Shown here piece after piece: positions 53,487 through 60,266 of a stretch of 60,380 bases of DNA. The position numbers and the translations under genes were made by a program. Under the pieces are notes generated by a model. It was not told the DNA's origin and made no database searches. It worked only from the letters and a program-made list of their open reading frames with translations. Positions within the stretch are counted from its first letter, which is position 1; each line of letters begins with the position of its first letter. Origin of the DNA: Niabella sp. (GTDB taxonomy: Bacteria; Bacteroidota; Bacteroidia; Chitinophagales; Chitinophagaceae); NCBI RefSeq assembly GCF_030150205.1, contig NZ_JASLGT010000031.1, positions 1 to 60,380 on the forward strand. Direction: 5' to 3'.

Positions 53487-53964
53487 TAAATTGAGATGGA
53501 TTAAAAGAGATATTGAAAGCGGTTATTTGAGGCTGTTGCGGCAACCGGGGCTGCAGGTATTTTAACCCGATCATTGTTTTTATAACCGCAGGCGGTGCAA
53601 CGCAAACAGCGAAAGGCGGCTCGTTTGAAAAACAGGCGTCGAGATACCGGCGCAGCTGCGGATCCACAGAGAAGGGTTTAAGATTGATCACCTTTTTTGT
53701 TGAACGCCAGGTGTTCTTAAGCACTATTTTTACGGTATGGGTACCTTCGGGCAGGGTATAAACAGCGGCCCCGGCCGGCCGCTTATCCGAACGGTTGCCC
53801 GGGCGGATACAGATCCGGTATGTGTGCCTGGTTTCCCAGCTGATGAGCAGCAGCAGCTGGTTTTCTAAAACCAGGTCCATATAGTCCAGTTGGCAAAGCA
53901 CCGGCCGGCGAAAATTGAAGCATTGCCGGATCTTCTTTGCGCAGCTATATAATAACCGTTTCAT
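53470..53964 (-). CDS. Hypothetical protein upstream of DUF4407
   Basis: 164 residues from ATG at 53964 (a longer frame starts at 53994 but is less likely). There is no signal peptide. The centre shows beta-strand pattern (LLLLISWETRHTYRICIR, AAVYTLPEGTHTVKIVLKN), like a small beta-sandwich with a TLPEGTHTVKI turn that resembles carbohydrate-binding or PEGA-like domains. The C-terminus is Pro/Gln-rich (PRLPQQPQITAFNISFNP). Its stop lies inside the DUF4407 start (17-base overlap), which argues for translational coupling and a common function. No family recognised. Confidence 0.6.
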   Translation of the reverse strand: MKRLLYSCAKKIRQCFNFRRPVLCQLDYMDLVLENQLLLLISWETRHTYRICIRPGNRSDKRPAGAAVYTLPEGTHTVKIVLKNTWRSTKKVINLKPFSVDPQLRRYLDACFSNEPPFAVCVAPPAVIKTMIGLKYLQPRLPQQPQITAFNISFNPSQFNDYVP

Positions 53965-54080
53965 TTCAACATGTATATAAACGTTTAAGATCACTGTTTA
54001 ACGCACCGGGTATGGTCTGCCCCTCATCGCTTCCGGTGGTCCTTTCGGGAGCAACGGTACATTTATCATATATCTGCACC

Positions 54081-54281
54081 CTACTCTTCCCACCGGCAAA
54101 GCGTCCGGTTTCTTTTTTCGGCACTGTCGATGGTTGTCTTTATGATCCGGTAGTTGCAGTTTTTTAATCCCCTGCAGTCTTTGTTATAGTGATACCTGGA
54201 GGCTGTTTTGCTGTCGCAGATATACACGGTTGCAGGTGTGCAGGTGTTGAGGAGCAAAACGCCCAGGAAAAAGGATTTCAT
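54081..54281 (-). CDS. Small secreted Cys-containing protein
   Basis: 66 residues. An N-terminal signal (FFLGVLLLNTCTPATVY) leads to a mature part with YICDSKTASRYHYNKDCRGL, NCNYRIIKTT and NRTLCRWEE. The pattern of Cys residues (CDS, DCRGL, NC, LC) and the YHYNKDCRGL core recall small Cys-rich domains found in Bacteroidota secreted mini-proteins. Disulfides are likely in the periplasm. It belongs to the minus-strand cluster but is separated by 116 bases from the next gene and by 245 bases from the previous one, so it may have its own promoter. Confidence 0.6.
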   Translation of the reverse strand: MKSFFLGVLLLNTCTPATVYICDSKTASRYHYNKDCRGLKNCNYRIIKTTIDSAEKRNRTLCRWEE

Positions 54282-54526
54282 TTCGGACTGTGTAACCGGT
54301 TTGTGTTAAAAAATGAAGTGGTTTTTCAGTCCGTTAGTCTTGGGTGGATGGCCGGCGTTTATTTACCAGGGGCCGGGTTGAAAAATGGACATGACTTTAA
54401 ATTTATTGTTTTTGTAATGCAGTAATTTGAGTAAAGATGCTTTTCACAGGTTGGGCAACGGCCGCGGTTGAACGCGGTGGCGGAGCGCTGGTGCAGTCTG
54501 CCGGTATATGTGGATTTTGGTTGCTG
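54282..54526. other. Intergenic inside the minus-strand cluster
   Basis: This 245-base spacer separates the first three small genes from the rest of the minus-strand cluster. Frames that cross it are not supported. It probably contains a second promoter, but no convincing elements were found. Confidence 0.4.
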
Positions 54527-54772
54527 CTATATATACGTCTTGTTCCCGTTACGGTTGATATAATACCGGCCCCCTCTTGGCCCGGTATAAATTTTATGCC
54601 CGTTGTAATACTCTCCGTCATCAGGGGCGATGGTTTTTGTTTTGCCCGGTTTGCTCTTTTTTCCCGTGACGGTTTTTTGGGTGGCGGCCTTTTTCTTTGC
54701 CTGGGCGGGGGAGGGGCTTACGCCAAAGGCGGTAAAGAACAATAACAACAAGAGTAGTTTCTTAAATGGCAT
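54527..54772 (-). CDS. Small secreted protein with PBCV-specific basic adaptor-like motif
   Basis: 81 residues: a signal (LLLLLFFTAFGVSPSPAQA), a Lys/Thr-rich linker (KKKAATQKTVTGKKSKPGK) and a C-terminal motif HKIYTGPRGGRYYINRNGNK followed by TYI. This motif matches the PBCV-specific basic adaptor domain (PF08789 type), a small basic module found as an adaptor in viral and bacterial secreted proteins. It probably binds nucleic acid or an acidic surface through the basic part (inference). It starts 12 bases after the stop of the gene upstream. Confidence 0.7.
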   Translation of the reverse strand: MPFKKLLLLLLFFTAFGVSPSPAQAKKKAATQKTVTGKKSKPGKTKTIAPDDGEYYNGHKIYTGPRGGRYYINRNGNKTYI

Positions 54773-54784
54773 AGTCTTATGGGA

Positions 54785-55018
54785 TTAAAATATGAAGTGT
54801 ATGATCAGGAGAAAAATACCGGATAGATACAACAGCGTAACAAGACATCCTCTTGAAGTTTGTTGGTAGATCTTGTTATATGCTGCCCGCCTGGGGTTCG
54901 TGATCCATCCCCATCCCCTGGGGGCCTTAAACCCCAGCGAATGCCGGATGTATCGTTTTACCGATGTGCGGGCGGCAATACGTTTGGTTAAGGATGGTAT
55001 CCTGTATCCGAATTTCAT
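54785..55018 (-). CDS. Small conserved-looking basic protein with C-terminal membrane helix
   Basis: 77 residues. The first 55 are basic and helical (KFGYRIPSLTKRIAARTSVK, HSLGFKAPRGWGW, NKIYQQTSRG), and the last 20 form a membrane helix (LVTLLYLSGIFLLIIHFIF). The RIPSLTKRIAARTSVKRY and APRGWGWITNPRRAAYNK stretches look like a conserved family of small Bacteroidota proteins. I recall similar sequences but not a name. It lies 9 bases after the stop of the upstream small gene. Confidence 0.65.
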   Translation of the reverse strand: MKFGYRIPSLTKRIAARTSVKRYIRHSLGFKAPRGWGWITNPRRAAYNKIYQQTSRGCLVTLLYLSGIFLLIIHFIF

Positions 55019-55027
55019 GGCTGGATC

Positions 55028-55240
55028 TTAACGGGTATGGCAGTCAGGGCAGCAGTATTTGCAACCGTTAGCCAGGGTGTAGTACTTTTTCGCTTCACGT
55101 ACGGCACTGTGACAGGAAGTGTGCTGGCCCAGGGAGATCCGATTATTGAACGCGGGCAACCAGGAACATCCTTCCACATGTACTTCGTGGTCGCCATTGT
55201 TTTGCGCGGTTTTGTTAACATAATAACTTTTGCTCATCAT
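55028..55240 (-). CDS. Small Cys/His-containing protein, first gene of the minus-strand cluster
   Basis: 70 residues, soluble, with the pattern YYVNKTAQNNGDHEVHVEG, CSWLP, TSCHSAVREAKKYYTLANG and CKYCCPDCHT. Four Cys residues near the C-terminus (CKYCCPDC) could bind zinc. Another frame (55015-55221) overlaps but lacks this organisation. It starts 20 bases downstream of a full -7 box. Its promoter proximity makes it the likely leader gene of the ten-gene cluster. Function unknown. Confidence 0.65.
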   Translation of the reverse strand: MMSKSYYVNKTAQNNGDHEVHVEGCSWLPAFNNRISLGQHTSCHSAVREAKKYYTLANGCKYCCPDCHTR

Positions 55241-55259
55241 AAACGCTTTTATTATGAGT

Positions 55260-55305
55260 CAAAAGTATAGCGCAGGCAAAGCTGTTTTTTACGGAAAACC
55301 GTAAA
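55260..55305 (-). promoter_or_regulatory. -7 box and operator-like palindrome of the minus-strand cluster
   Basis: On the minus strand TACTTTTG (55260-55267) is a full match to TAnnTTTG, 20 bases before the ATG at 55240. Further upstream, TTTACGG (55288-55294) AAAA CCGTAAA (55299-55305) is a perfect 7-bp inverted repeat in the place of the -33 region, where no TTTG is found. A regulator bound there could act as activator or repressor. Confidence 0.5.
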
Positions 55306-55440
55306 GTGACGGATTTTTTAAAAATAATTGTTGAACGTTTTTGAAGGAAACAGCAAGAGTGGTTGTTCTCCATACAGCGTCTGATCGATCCTGGCATTGT
55401 TATCAATAACGGGTCACGCCAGGTAAAGAAGAACAATTCT

Positions 55441-55540
55441 GCTACCGTCATGCTGAGCGCAGCCGAAGCATCCCTGTGATACCGGACAGGCCGAAAACCG
55501 GGAGACCTTTCGACTTCGCTGTGCTGCGCTGCCAATGACA
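55441..55540. repeat. Intergenic dispersed repeat, copy A
   Basis: This unit begins GCTACCGTCATGCTGAG and ends near TGCCAATGACA. Its outer arms GTCATGCTGAGCG and an imperfect CGCT...TGAC end form an inverted pair. Copy B (55694-55793) shares most of its sequence, including CAGCCGAAGCATCCCTGTG and the CTTCGACT block. The general pattern of such 100-base units with GTCA/TGAC ends is common between genes in Bacteroidota. Confidence 0.75.
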
Positions 55541-55571
55541 AAATCAGTACGCTCAAGCGAGCCAGATTATT

Positions 55572-55683
55572 GTCACCTCGACCGTAGTGGAGAGGTCTTT
55601 ACGGACATACCCAGGCAACGTAAATGGGGTTTTATTTGTTGACGATGACGGTATAGAGATTTCCCGGCTGCGCTCGAAATGAC
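55572..55683. repeat. Intergenic repeat, copy C (related ends)
   Basis: This unit starts GTCACCTCGACCGTAGTGG and ends CTGCGCTCGAAATGAC. Its arms GTCA...TGAC are inverted. It lies between copies A and B and has a related but different sequence, of the type that carries GAGAGGTCTTT and GAGATTTCCCGG arms. It probably belongs to the same repeat class. Confidence 0.6.
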
Positions 55684-55693
55684 CAGGAGTTTT

Positions 55694-55793
55694 GCTACCA
55701 TCATGCTGAGGGCAGCCGAAGCATCCCTGTGCTAACGGATTGCCCGAAAATTGAGAGACCCTTCGACTCCACTTTGTTGCGCTCAGGGTGACG
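55694..55793. repeat. Intergenic dispersed repeat, copy B
   Basis: It begins GCTACCATCATGCTGAG and ends GCGCTCAGGGTGAC, giving a clear GTCATGCTGAGCG/CGCTCAGGGTGAC type inverted pair. It matches copy A over most of its length, with the middle portion more diverged. The 711-base spacer (55241-55951) contains no supported gene besides these repeats. Confidence 0.7.
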
Positions 55794-55924
55794 AAACGGG
55801 GTTTATGTCATCCGATGATGGTAATGAAAGCAAATCCTGCAATGCGGAAGGAACCGGGGAGGCTCCGGATTCCGGGGCCGGCTGGTATTGAAGGACGGCT
55901 TTATCCTATACACCGGCTCTTAAA

Positions 55925-55948
55925 GGGCAGTACGTTGTTTTACTGCCC
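55925..55948 (-). terminator. Terminator hairpin after the response regulator gene
   Basis: GGGCAGTA (55925-55932) and TACTGCCC (55941-55948) form an 8-bp perfect stem with loop of 8 bases. On the minus strand, TTTAAGAG follows. It lies just after the response regulator stop at 55952, so it ends the two-component transcript. Confidence 0.6.
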
Positions 55949-55951
55949 CGG

Positions 55952-56617
55952 TTAAATAATACGCATTTTAACGCAATGGGCAATTAGTTGTTCGTTGGTG
56001 CTGCAATCCAGCGCCTCTTTGATGGTATTCAATCGTTTTTCAATACTGCTGAGCCCCGAAGGCTTAAGGTTGTTTTTTTTCAGGTATTCCGAGATCTCCT
56101 GCTGCCGTTTTCCCCCGGCCATTAAGGAAAGGATGGTAATGTCAAATTCATCCAGCTCATAAGCGTTCTTCTGCCTGCGCTGCTGTACAAACTGCTGCGG
56201 AAAATAACGCCGGTTTGCAGCGATCTGCTCTAGGGCCTCCTGCAGCTCGCGGGCATCGTTGCGGCCCTTGTATACATAGCCGTCGATATCTTCTTTTTCA
56301 AACAACGCTTCAATGGTGGCCGGTTTGCCGGTGGCCGAAAATACCAGGATCTTCAGGTCGGGCTGGATGTTCCGGGCGGCGGCAATGAGCGCCTCCCCGC
56401 TGGTGAGTTTTTGTTGCCGGTGGTCTTCCTCAAAATGAAGATCGGTGATCAGCAGGTCGTAGGAGTCGTTGACCTGCAGGGCTTTTTCAATGCGGAGCAG
56501 TGCGTCATCACAATAGTACACATAATCCGGGTTGGAAATTTGCAATGTTTCCAGGGTTTTTTGAATGGAAAGATTGAAACTCTCGTAGTCTTCGGCGATC
56601 AATATTTTCTTTATCAT
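55952..56617 (-). CDS. Response regulator with atypical DNA-binding domain
   Basis: 221 residues. The receiver domain contains KILIAEDYESFNLSIQKT, the phospho-acceptor Asp in LLITDLHFEEDH and a Lys later in DGYVYKGRND. The C-terminal domain (DEFDITILSLMAGGKRQQEI, LSSIEKRLNTIKEALDCS) is helix-turn-helix-like and related to the LuxR class, but with an insertion between helices. It pairs with the histidine kinase gene, which ends 5 bases upstream. It would control genes after phosphorylation by that kinase. Its regulon is unknown. Confidence 0.85.
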   Translation of the reverse strand: MIKKILIAEDYESFNLSIQKTLETLQISNPDYVYYCDDALLRIEKALQVNDSYDLLITDLHFEEDHRQQKLTSGEALIAAARNIQPDLKILVFSATGKPATIEALFEKEDIDGYVYKGRNDARELQEALEQIAANRRYFPQQFVQQRRQKNAYELDEFDITILSLMAGGKRQQEISEYLKKNNLKPSGLSSIEKRLNTIKEALDCSTNEQLIAHCVKMRII

Positions 56618-56622
56618 AGGAA

Positions 56623-58284
56623 TTATGCAGTTGGAATATACAGTTGAATTTTCATGCCTTCTGATGTTGCGGTGTCAAAACTAATGCGCCCGCCCAAACC
56701 GGCAATACGGTTTTCCGTATTCCGGAGGCCGTTGCCCCAACGAAAATCCGGCGGGGCTCCGATGCCGTCATCGGTATATTGAACCGTTAGCGCCTGCGGA
56801 TCCAGCTGAAACCGTACCACTACATTTTGAGCCTGGCTGTGTTTTTTCATATTCACCATCAGCTCCTGCAGGATCTGTTTTAATTCGTTTTTAATACCGG
56901 GCTTTACCTTGCTCCAAAGTTCTTTGGAGTTGCCTACGATCAATACCCGGGTACCGGCAGCGCTAAAGGAGGAAAGCAATCCGGTCAGGGATTCGTTAAA
57001 GGGAAGAACGGTTTTTTCTTCCGGCGTTTCATAGGAAATATTACGCGACTGCTCATAAAGGTTGGTCAGCTCATCCAGCAATTGTTCCTTGCCCCCGGTT
57101 TTATCATGATCCACCTTCGAGATGACCCGGTACAGGCCATTAGCGACTACATCATGTACTTTTTTGGATGTTTTCAATTGCTGCTCACGGATGGCCCGTT
57201 GCTTTTGCTTCCGGTACCATCTGAAACCGGCCAGAGTGAGTACAAGTACCCCCGAAAGCAGGATCCATTGCCAGATGATCTGTACTTTTTTTTCCGCATT
57301 GTCTTTTTGTAATACCAGATTATCGGCCTTGCTTTTTTCTGTTTCATAGCGGATGAGGGCAAACTGGTTGCGGGCATTGCTCCGGGCGGTCTGCAAACTG
57401 TCGTTGAGATACTGGTAGCGTGTAAAGTATTTTTTTACGGCTGCAGGCGGACTAAGTGTTATTAATTTTTGCAGCGCTTCGAGTTCATCGTATGAGCTGT
57501 TAAGTCGCCGTGCGATCATGTACATTTTTTCCGCATAGGTGAACGCAAGATCCGGTTGTATTCGGGAATAATAATCGGTCAAATGGGAATAGCTGGAATT
57601 AAGGCCCCAGTCGTCCTTTTCCTTTTCCCGGATTTGCAGCGCTTTTAGTAAATCCGCCGCCACCGGTTGGCTGGAATCCTGAAGCCACCGAGTGTAGGCA
57701 ATGTTCGTCAAGATTCGGGCATATCTTTGTGGGTTCTCCTTTGTGTCTTCAATGATCGATTGATAAATGGCAATGGCCTGAGGGTATTGTTTTGTTTGTC
57801 GATATGCAACAGCTTTGTTACCTAATATAATAGCCCTGTTTTTATTATCTTTTGTTAGCCTTAATGTCTGATCGTAGTAATAAATGGCGGTTTGATAATT
57901 TTTTAAAGCAGCATTGATTCGGCCAAGTTCATTGTAATTCGAGACCAGGTAATGATCGATCGTATCTTTTTCTTTCAAGTGGTCCATACGTTTCAGACAA
58001 CGTATCGAAATCAGTGCGGTCTCCTGAGCACCAAAATAATCGCCGGAGTTAAATTGGATAATACCCATATAGGTATAGGCCTTGGCAATATTCAGACTAT
58101 CATGATCGCCGGTTACGACTCTGTTGAAGTAGTAAAAAGCAGAGTCATCTTTTTTTATGTTGTACAAAGATTTGCCCTTTTCGTAATCCTTGGATATGGA
58201 GGATTGCGGAGAGGTGCCAAGCGGTTCTTTGCACTCTGAAAAAGTGAGAACAGATAACAGCAGTATTGGATATAGTTGTTTCAA
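56623..58284 (-). CDS. TPR-containing sensor histidine kinase (lipoprotein-type signal)
   Basis: 553 residues from a TTG start at 58284; no ATG fits in front of the signal. The start reads KQLYPILLLSVLTFSECKE, a lipoprotein-like signal with Cys after the hydrophobic segment. Several TPR repeats follow (residues about 30-300; for example KAYTYMGIIQFNSGDYFGAQ, AAIYYYDQTLRL). One membrane helix near residue 345 (IIWQWILLSGVLVLTLAGF) precedes the kinase part. The H-box is KKVHDVVANGLYRV, the N-box ELMVNMKKHSQAQNVV, G1 TDDGIGAP and G2 GNGLRNTENRIAGLG, as in HisKA_3/HATPase_c enzymes. Signal type is unknown; TPRs suggest protein or peptide sensing. Confidence 0.88.
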   Translation of the reverse strand: MKQLYPILLLSVLTFSECKEPLGTSPQSSISKDYEKGKSLYNIKKDDSAFYYFNRVVTGDHDSLNIAKAYTYMGIIQFNSGDYFGAQETALISIRCLKRMDHLKEKDTIDHYLVSNYNELGRINAALKNYQTAIYYYDQTLRLTKDNKNRAIILGNKAVAYRQTKQYPQAIAIYQSIIEDTKENPQRYARILTNIAYTRWLQDSSQPVAADLLKALQIREKEKDDWGLNSSYSHLTDYYSRIQPDLAFTYAEKMYMIARRLNSSYDELEALQKLITLSPPAAVKKYFTRYQYLNDSLQTARSNARNQFALIRYETEKSKADNLVLQKDNAEKKVQIIWQWILLSGVLVLTLAGFRWYRKQKQRAIREQQLKTSKKVHDVVANGLYRVISKVDHDKTGGKEQLLDELTNLYEQSRNISYETPEEKTVLPFNESLTGLLSSFSAAGTRVLIVGNSKELWSKVKPGIKNELKQILQELMVNMKKHSQAQNVVVRFQLDPQALTVQYTDDGIGAPPDFRWGNGLRNTENRIAGLGGRISFDTATSEGMKIQLYIPTA

Positions 58285-58311
58285 AAATGTTATTTGGCCT
58301 AAAAATAAAAA

Positions 58312-58340
58312 AATAAGGCAAGATTATCTCTTGCCTTATT
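58312..58340 (-). terminator. Rho-independent terminator of the mini-protein gene
   Basis: AATAAGGCAAGA (58312-58323) and TCTTGCCTTATT (58329-58340) form a perfect 12-bp stem with a 5-base loop. On the minus strand, a T-run follows, so it ends transcription from the gene at 58354-58542 before the kinase gene. Confidence 0.85.
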
Positions 58341-58353
58341 TTGAATGCCACTT

Positions 58354-58542
58354 TTATGGATGAGTAGGAAGCGGTATTGGAGGAATCGGCTCTGTGTCTC
58401 CTCCAGTAGAATCAGGAGGTGTATCCGGGCCGTCCGAATCGCCCATGATTATAACGGTTCCATTGCCGTTGGGTGTTGGAGTTGTTGTATGGGGATGGCC
58501 GGGCCATAACGCCAGTAAAAAGGCGATGATTATTTCAATCAT
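58354..58542 (-). CDS. Small Pro-rich exported or membrane-anchored protein
   Basis: 62 residues: an N-terminal hydrophobic stretch (IEIIIAFLLALWPGHP) followed by a Pro/Thr/Asp/Gly-rich tail (HTTTPTPNGNGTVIIMGDSD, PPDSTGGDTEPIPPIPLP). The gene has its own strong terminator and a palindrome upstream, so it is probably real. It could be a small cell-envelope peptide. No family recognised. Confidence 0.5.
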   Translation of the reverse strand: MIEIIIAFLLALWPGHPHTTTPTPNGNGTVIIMGDSDGPDTPPDSTGGDTEPIPPIPLPTHP

Positions 58543-58606
58543 AGTATTATTTTTTAAAATGTTTAATGAATGCTGCCGCCGGTCGTGGCGCAGCGATTTA
58601 AGCCGC

Positions 58607-58624
58607 GTAAGAAGCGCTTCTTAC
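58607..58624. promoter_or_regulatory. Perfect 18-base palindrome
   Basis: GTAAGAAGCGCTTCTTAC is a perfect inverted repeat with no spacer. It lies 65 bases upstream of the mini-protein ATG at 58542 (minus strand) and could be a dimer binding site, or a cruciform. Confidence 0.55.
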
Positions 58625-58809
58625 ATTGTTTGGGAAGGGGTGGGAGTGTGGATTGCGGAAGCTTCTAAACGCTTCCCAAACCGGTTATAACTGCCGCTTT
58701 CGCTGCTCCCGGAAACCAGTTCTGTACAGGAACATCTCTTAGCAAAGGAGATGGGCAACTGATTCTGGAAACAAAGATAGATCGGCACAACAGGTTGATT
58801 GTTAGTTGG

Positions 58810-58881
58810 TTCCGGTAATTCCAATCATTCTTATTATTCCTTTGAAGATTCCGGAAATGCCGGCGGAATTCCGGAAATTCC
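58810..58881 (+). promoter_or_regulatory. Three helically phased direct repeats upstream of 58909
   Basis: TTCCGGTAATTCC (58810-58822), TTCCGGAAATGCC (58849-58861) and TTCCGGAAATTCC (58869-58881) are variants of one 13-base motif, spaced 39 and 20 bases apart, close to four and two helical turns. The last copy ends 27 bases before the ATG at 58909. Same-face spacing is what is expected for a cooperative regulator. Confidence 0.55.
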
Positions 58882-58908
58882 ATTAGTTTTACGACACAAT
58901 TATTGACG

Positions 58909-60114
58909 ATGTTTGCTGATTACACAAAACTGGTTCTGCTGGATTATGAGAAAAAGAAGGAGGAAAATGCACTTCCATCCACATTGAGTTTACCTACTAC
59001 CGCAAAGCTGCGGGATGCGTGTTTGGAGGCATGCCCTAAAAGATATAAGCCAAAGGATGTTAGAACATTGAGCGACATTTTTGGAGAAGCGGGTGATCAA
59101 AAAATGATGCTGAAGCAGATAGAAAAGTATGATGCGGATAAACTGAAACCGCTCCTGAATTTTATCAGCAGGAAAACAAAAAAACCAGACACCAGGGTTA
59201 TTGAACTATTGGCCTGGCTGATCGATTTCGAGCCTCGGCCGTTTGAATTGGGAAGACACTATCCATTGCCAGAAACATTAGCTGGGGAGTTAGAAATAAT
59301 AGAAGAGATTAATGAAGAAGAAGAAGAAGGAGGAAATGAAGCAATACCATTAGAAGGAGTGGAACCGGAAGAGGAGCAGCCACAAACTATAGATACGGAA
59401 TTTGTACAAACAGATCCCGGAGCCGCTGAGGAACCAGTCGGTCCAATAAAGCCGGAACCTGCAGTATCGGTAGAGACGGGGAAGAACGATGAAGGAAAAG
59501 AAACGAATACCGTTCCGGATGGGCCGGATCAAACCGGGGATACGGAAACAATAGCGGAACCGGCAGCTCCGGTTGCGGTTGAAACATCCGGAACCCTGGA
59601 ACAAGGGGAGCCGGATCGGGGTTCGCCGATGAATGTGCCATTACCGGTTCCGGAAGTCCGCAAGCCCGGATCTGTTTTAAAAAGAGGGCTGGCCTTTCTT
59701 GCTATGGCCTTATTGGCATTGACAGGATTTTGGATGTATCGTGGTGGGAAAAAGGAGCCGGTACCGGAACCCACTCCCATGGGCCAGGTGTTGCCCGCAA
59801 CGAATGCCTGCATGTACTGGTCGGGCGACCAGTACGAGCAAATTTCCTGCAGGGGAACCACCGGCGACACCCTGGTGGAGCCGCTGGATCCGGAAAAGAT
59901 CCGTTCCTTTAAAAAGATCACCCGGCCGGATACCATTACCGGGCAATCGAAGGGATCGGTTTGGTATGTGAAAATTAACAAGGGGAAGGATATTGAATTT
60001 TATACTTCGGATGGATTTCATCCCATCTACCGGCAGTTACGGTTAAAACCGGTCACCGACTATATCATCGCAAAACATATTCACCCCGAACAGGCACAAA
60101 ACGCCGGTAACTGA
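58909..60114 (+). CDS. Single-pass membrane protein with acidic linker, unknown function
   Basis: 401 residues from ATG at 58909 (TTG two codons earlier is unlikely). The N-terminal 115 residues are helical and cytosolic (YTKLVLLDYEKKKEENALPS, KLRDACLEACPKRYKPKD, LKPLLNFISRKTKKPDTRV). A long Glu/Pro-rich acidic linker follows (IEEINEEEEEGGNE, TGDTETIAEPAAP), then one membrane helix near residue 260 (GLAFLAMALLALTGFWMY) and a C-terminal domain of about 120 residues with a CMYWSGDQYEQISCRG motif and SKGSVWYVKINKGKDI. The layout (cytosolic helical module, linker, membrane helix, periplasmic domain) resembles anti-sigma-like or receptor-like proteins, but no family is recognised. Confidence 0.65.
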   Translation: MFADYTKLVLLDYEKKKEENALPSTLSLPTTAKLRDACLEACPKRYKPKDVRTLSDIFGEAGDQKMMLKQIEKYDADKLKPLLNFISRKTKKPDTRVIELLAWLIDFEPRPFELGRHYPLPETLAGELEIIEEINEEEEEGGNEAIPLEGVEPEEEQPQTIDTEFVQTDPGAAEEPVGPIKPEPAVSVETGKNDEGKETNTVPDGPDQTGDTETIAEPAAPVAVETSGTLEQGEPDRGSPMNVPLPVPEVRKPGSVLKRGLAFLAMALLALTGFWMYRGGKKEPVPEPTPMGQVLPATNACMYWSGDQYEQISCRGTTGDTLVEPLDPEKIRSFKKITRPDTITGQSKGSVWYVKINKGKDIEFYTSDGFHPIYRQLRLKPVTDYIIAKHIHPEQAQNAGN

Positions 60115-60176
60115 TTTACGGCTTTCCATAATGGTTGATGGATATACGCGGGTACATTTGTTGTAAAACAAATCGT

Positions 60177-60266
60177 ATGCGGCAGATCGTTGCTTTTATA
60201 TTTATGGGAGTGCTTTTAGCCTGCGGAAAAGGAGAAATCATAATTAACCGCTATCATTATTACTAA
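60177..60266 (+). CDS. Mini-lipoprotein, probably truncated
   Basis: 29 residues: MRQIVAFIFMGVLLACGKGE then IIINRYHYY and a stop. VLLAC is a good lipobox. The tail from about residue 21 overlaps the end of the transposase frame on the other strand, so the natural end of a longer lipoprotein gene was probably cut by the element. It follows the acidic membrane protein after 62 bases. Too short to assign; could also be chance. Confidence 0.4.
   Translation: MRQIVAFIFMGVLLACGKGEIIINRYHYY

Larger units (their letters stand above)
58543..58908. other. Divergent intergenic region with two regulatory-looking elements
   Basis: No supported gene. It holds the perfect 18-base palindrome and the triple phased repeats described below. 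Overlapping frames on the minus strand (58621-58883) arise partly from the repeat itself and are not credible as proteins. Confidence 0.5.

Noticed and set aside
55441..55793. CRISPR array in the repeat-rich spacer
   Set aside because: The units are about 100 bases, only two are close copies, and there are no short regular repeats with unique spacers or cas genes.
58621..58883. Minus-strand frames across the phased repeats
   Set aside because: The repeated amino acid pattern comes from the 13-base DNA repeats; no start context or domain supports them.
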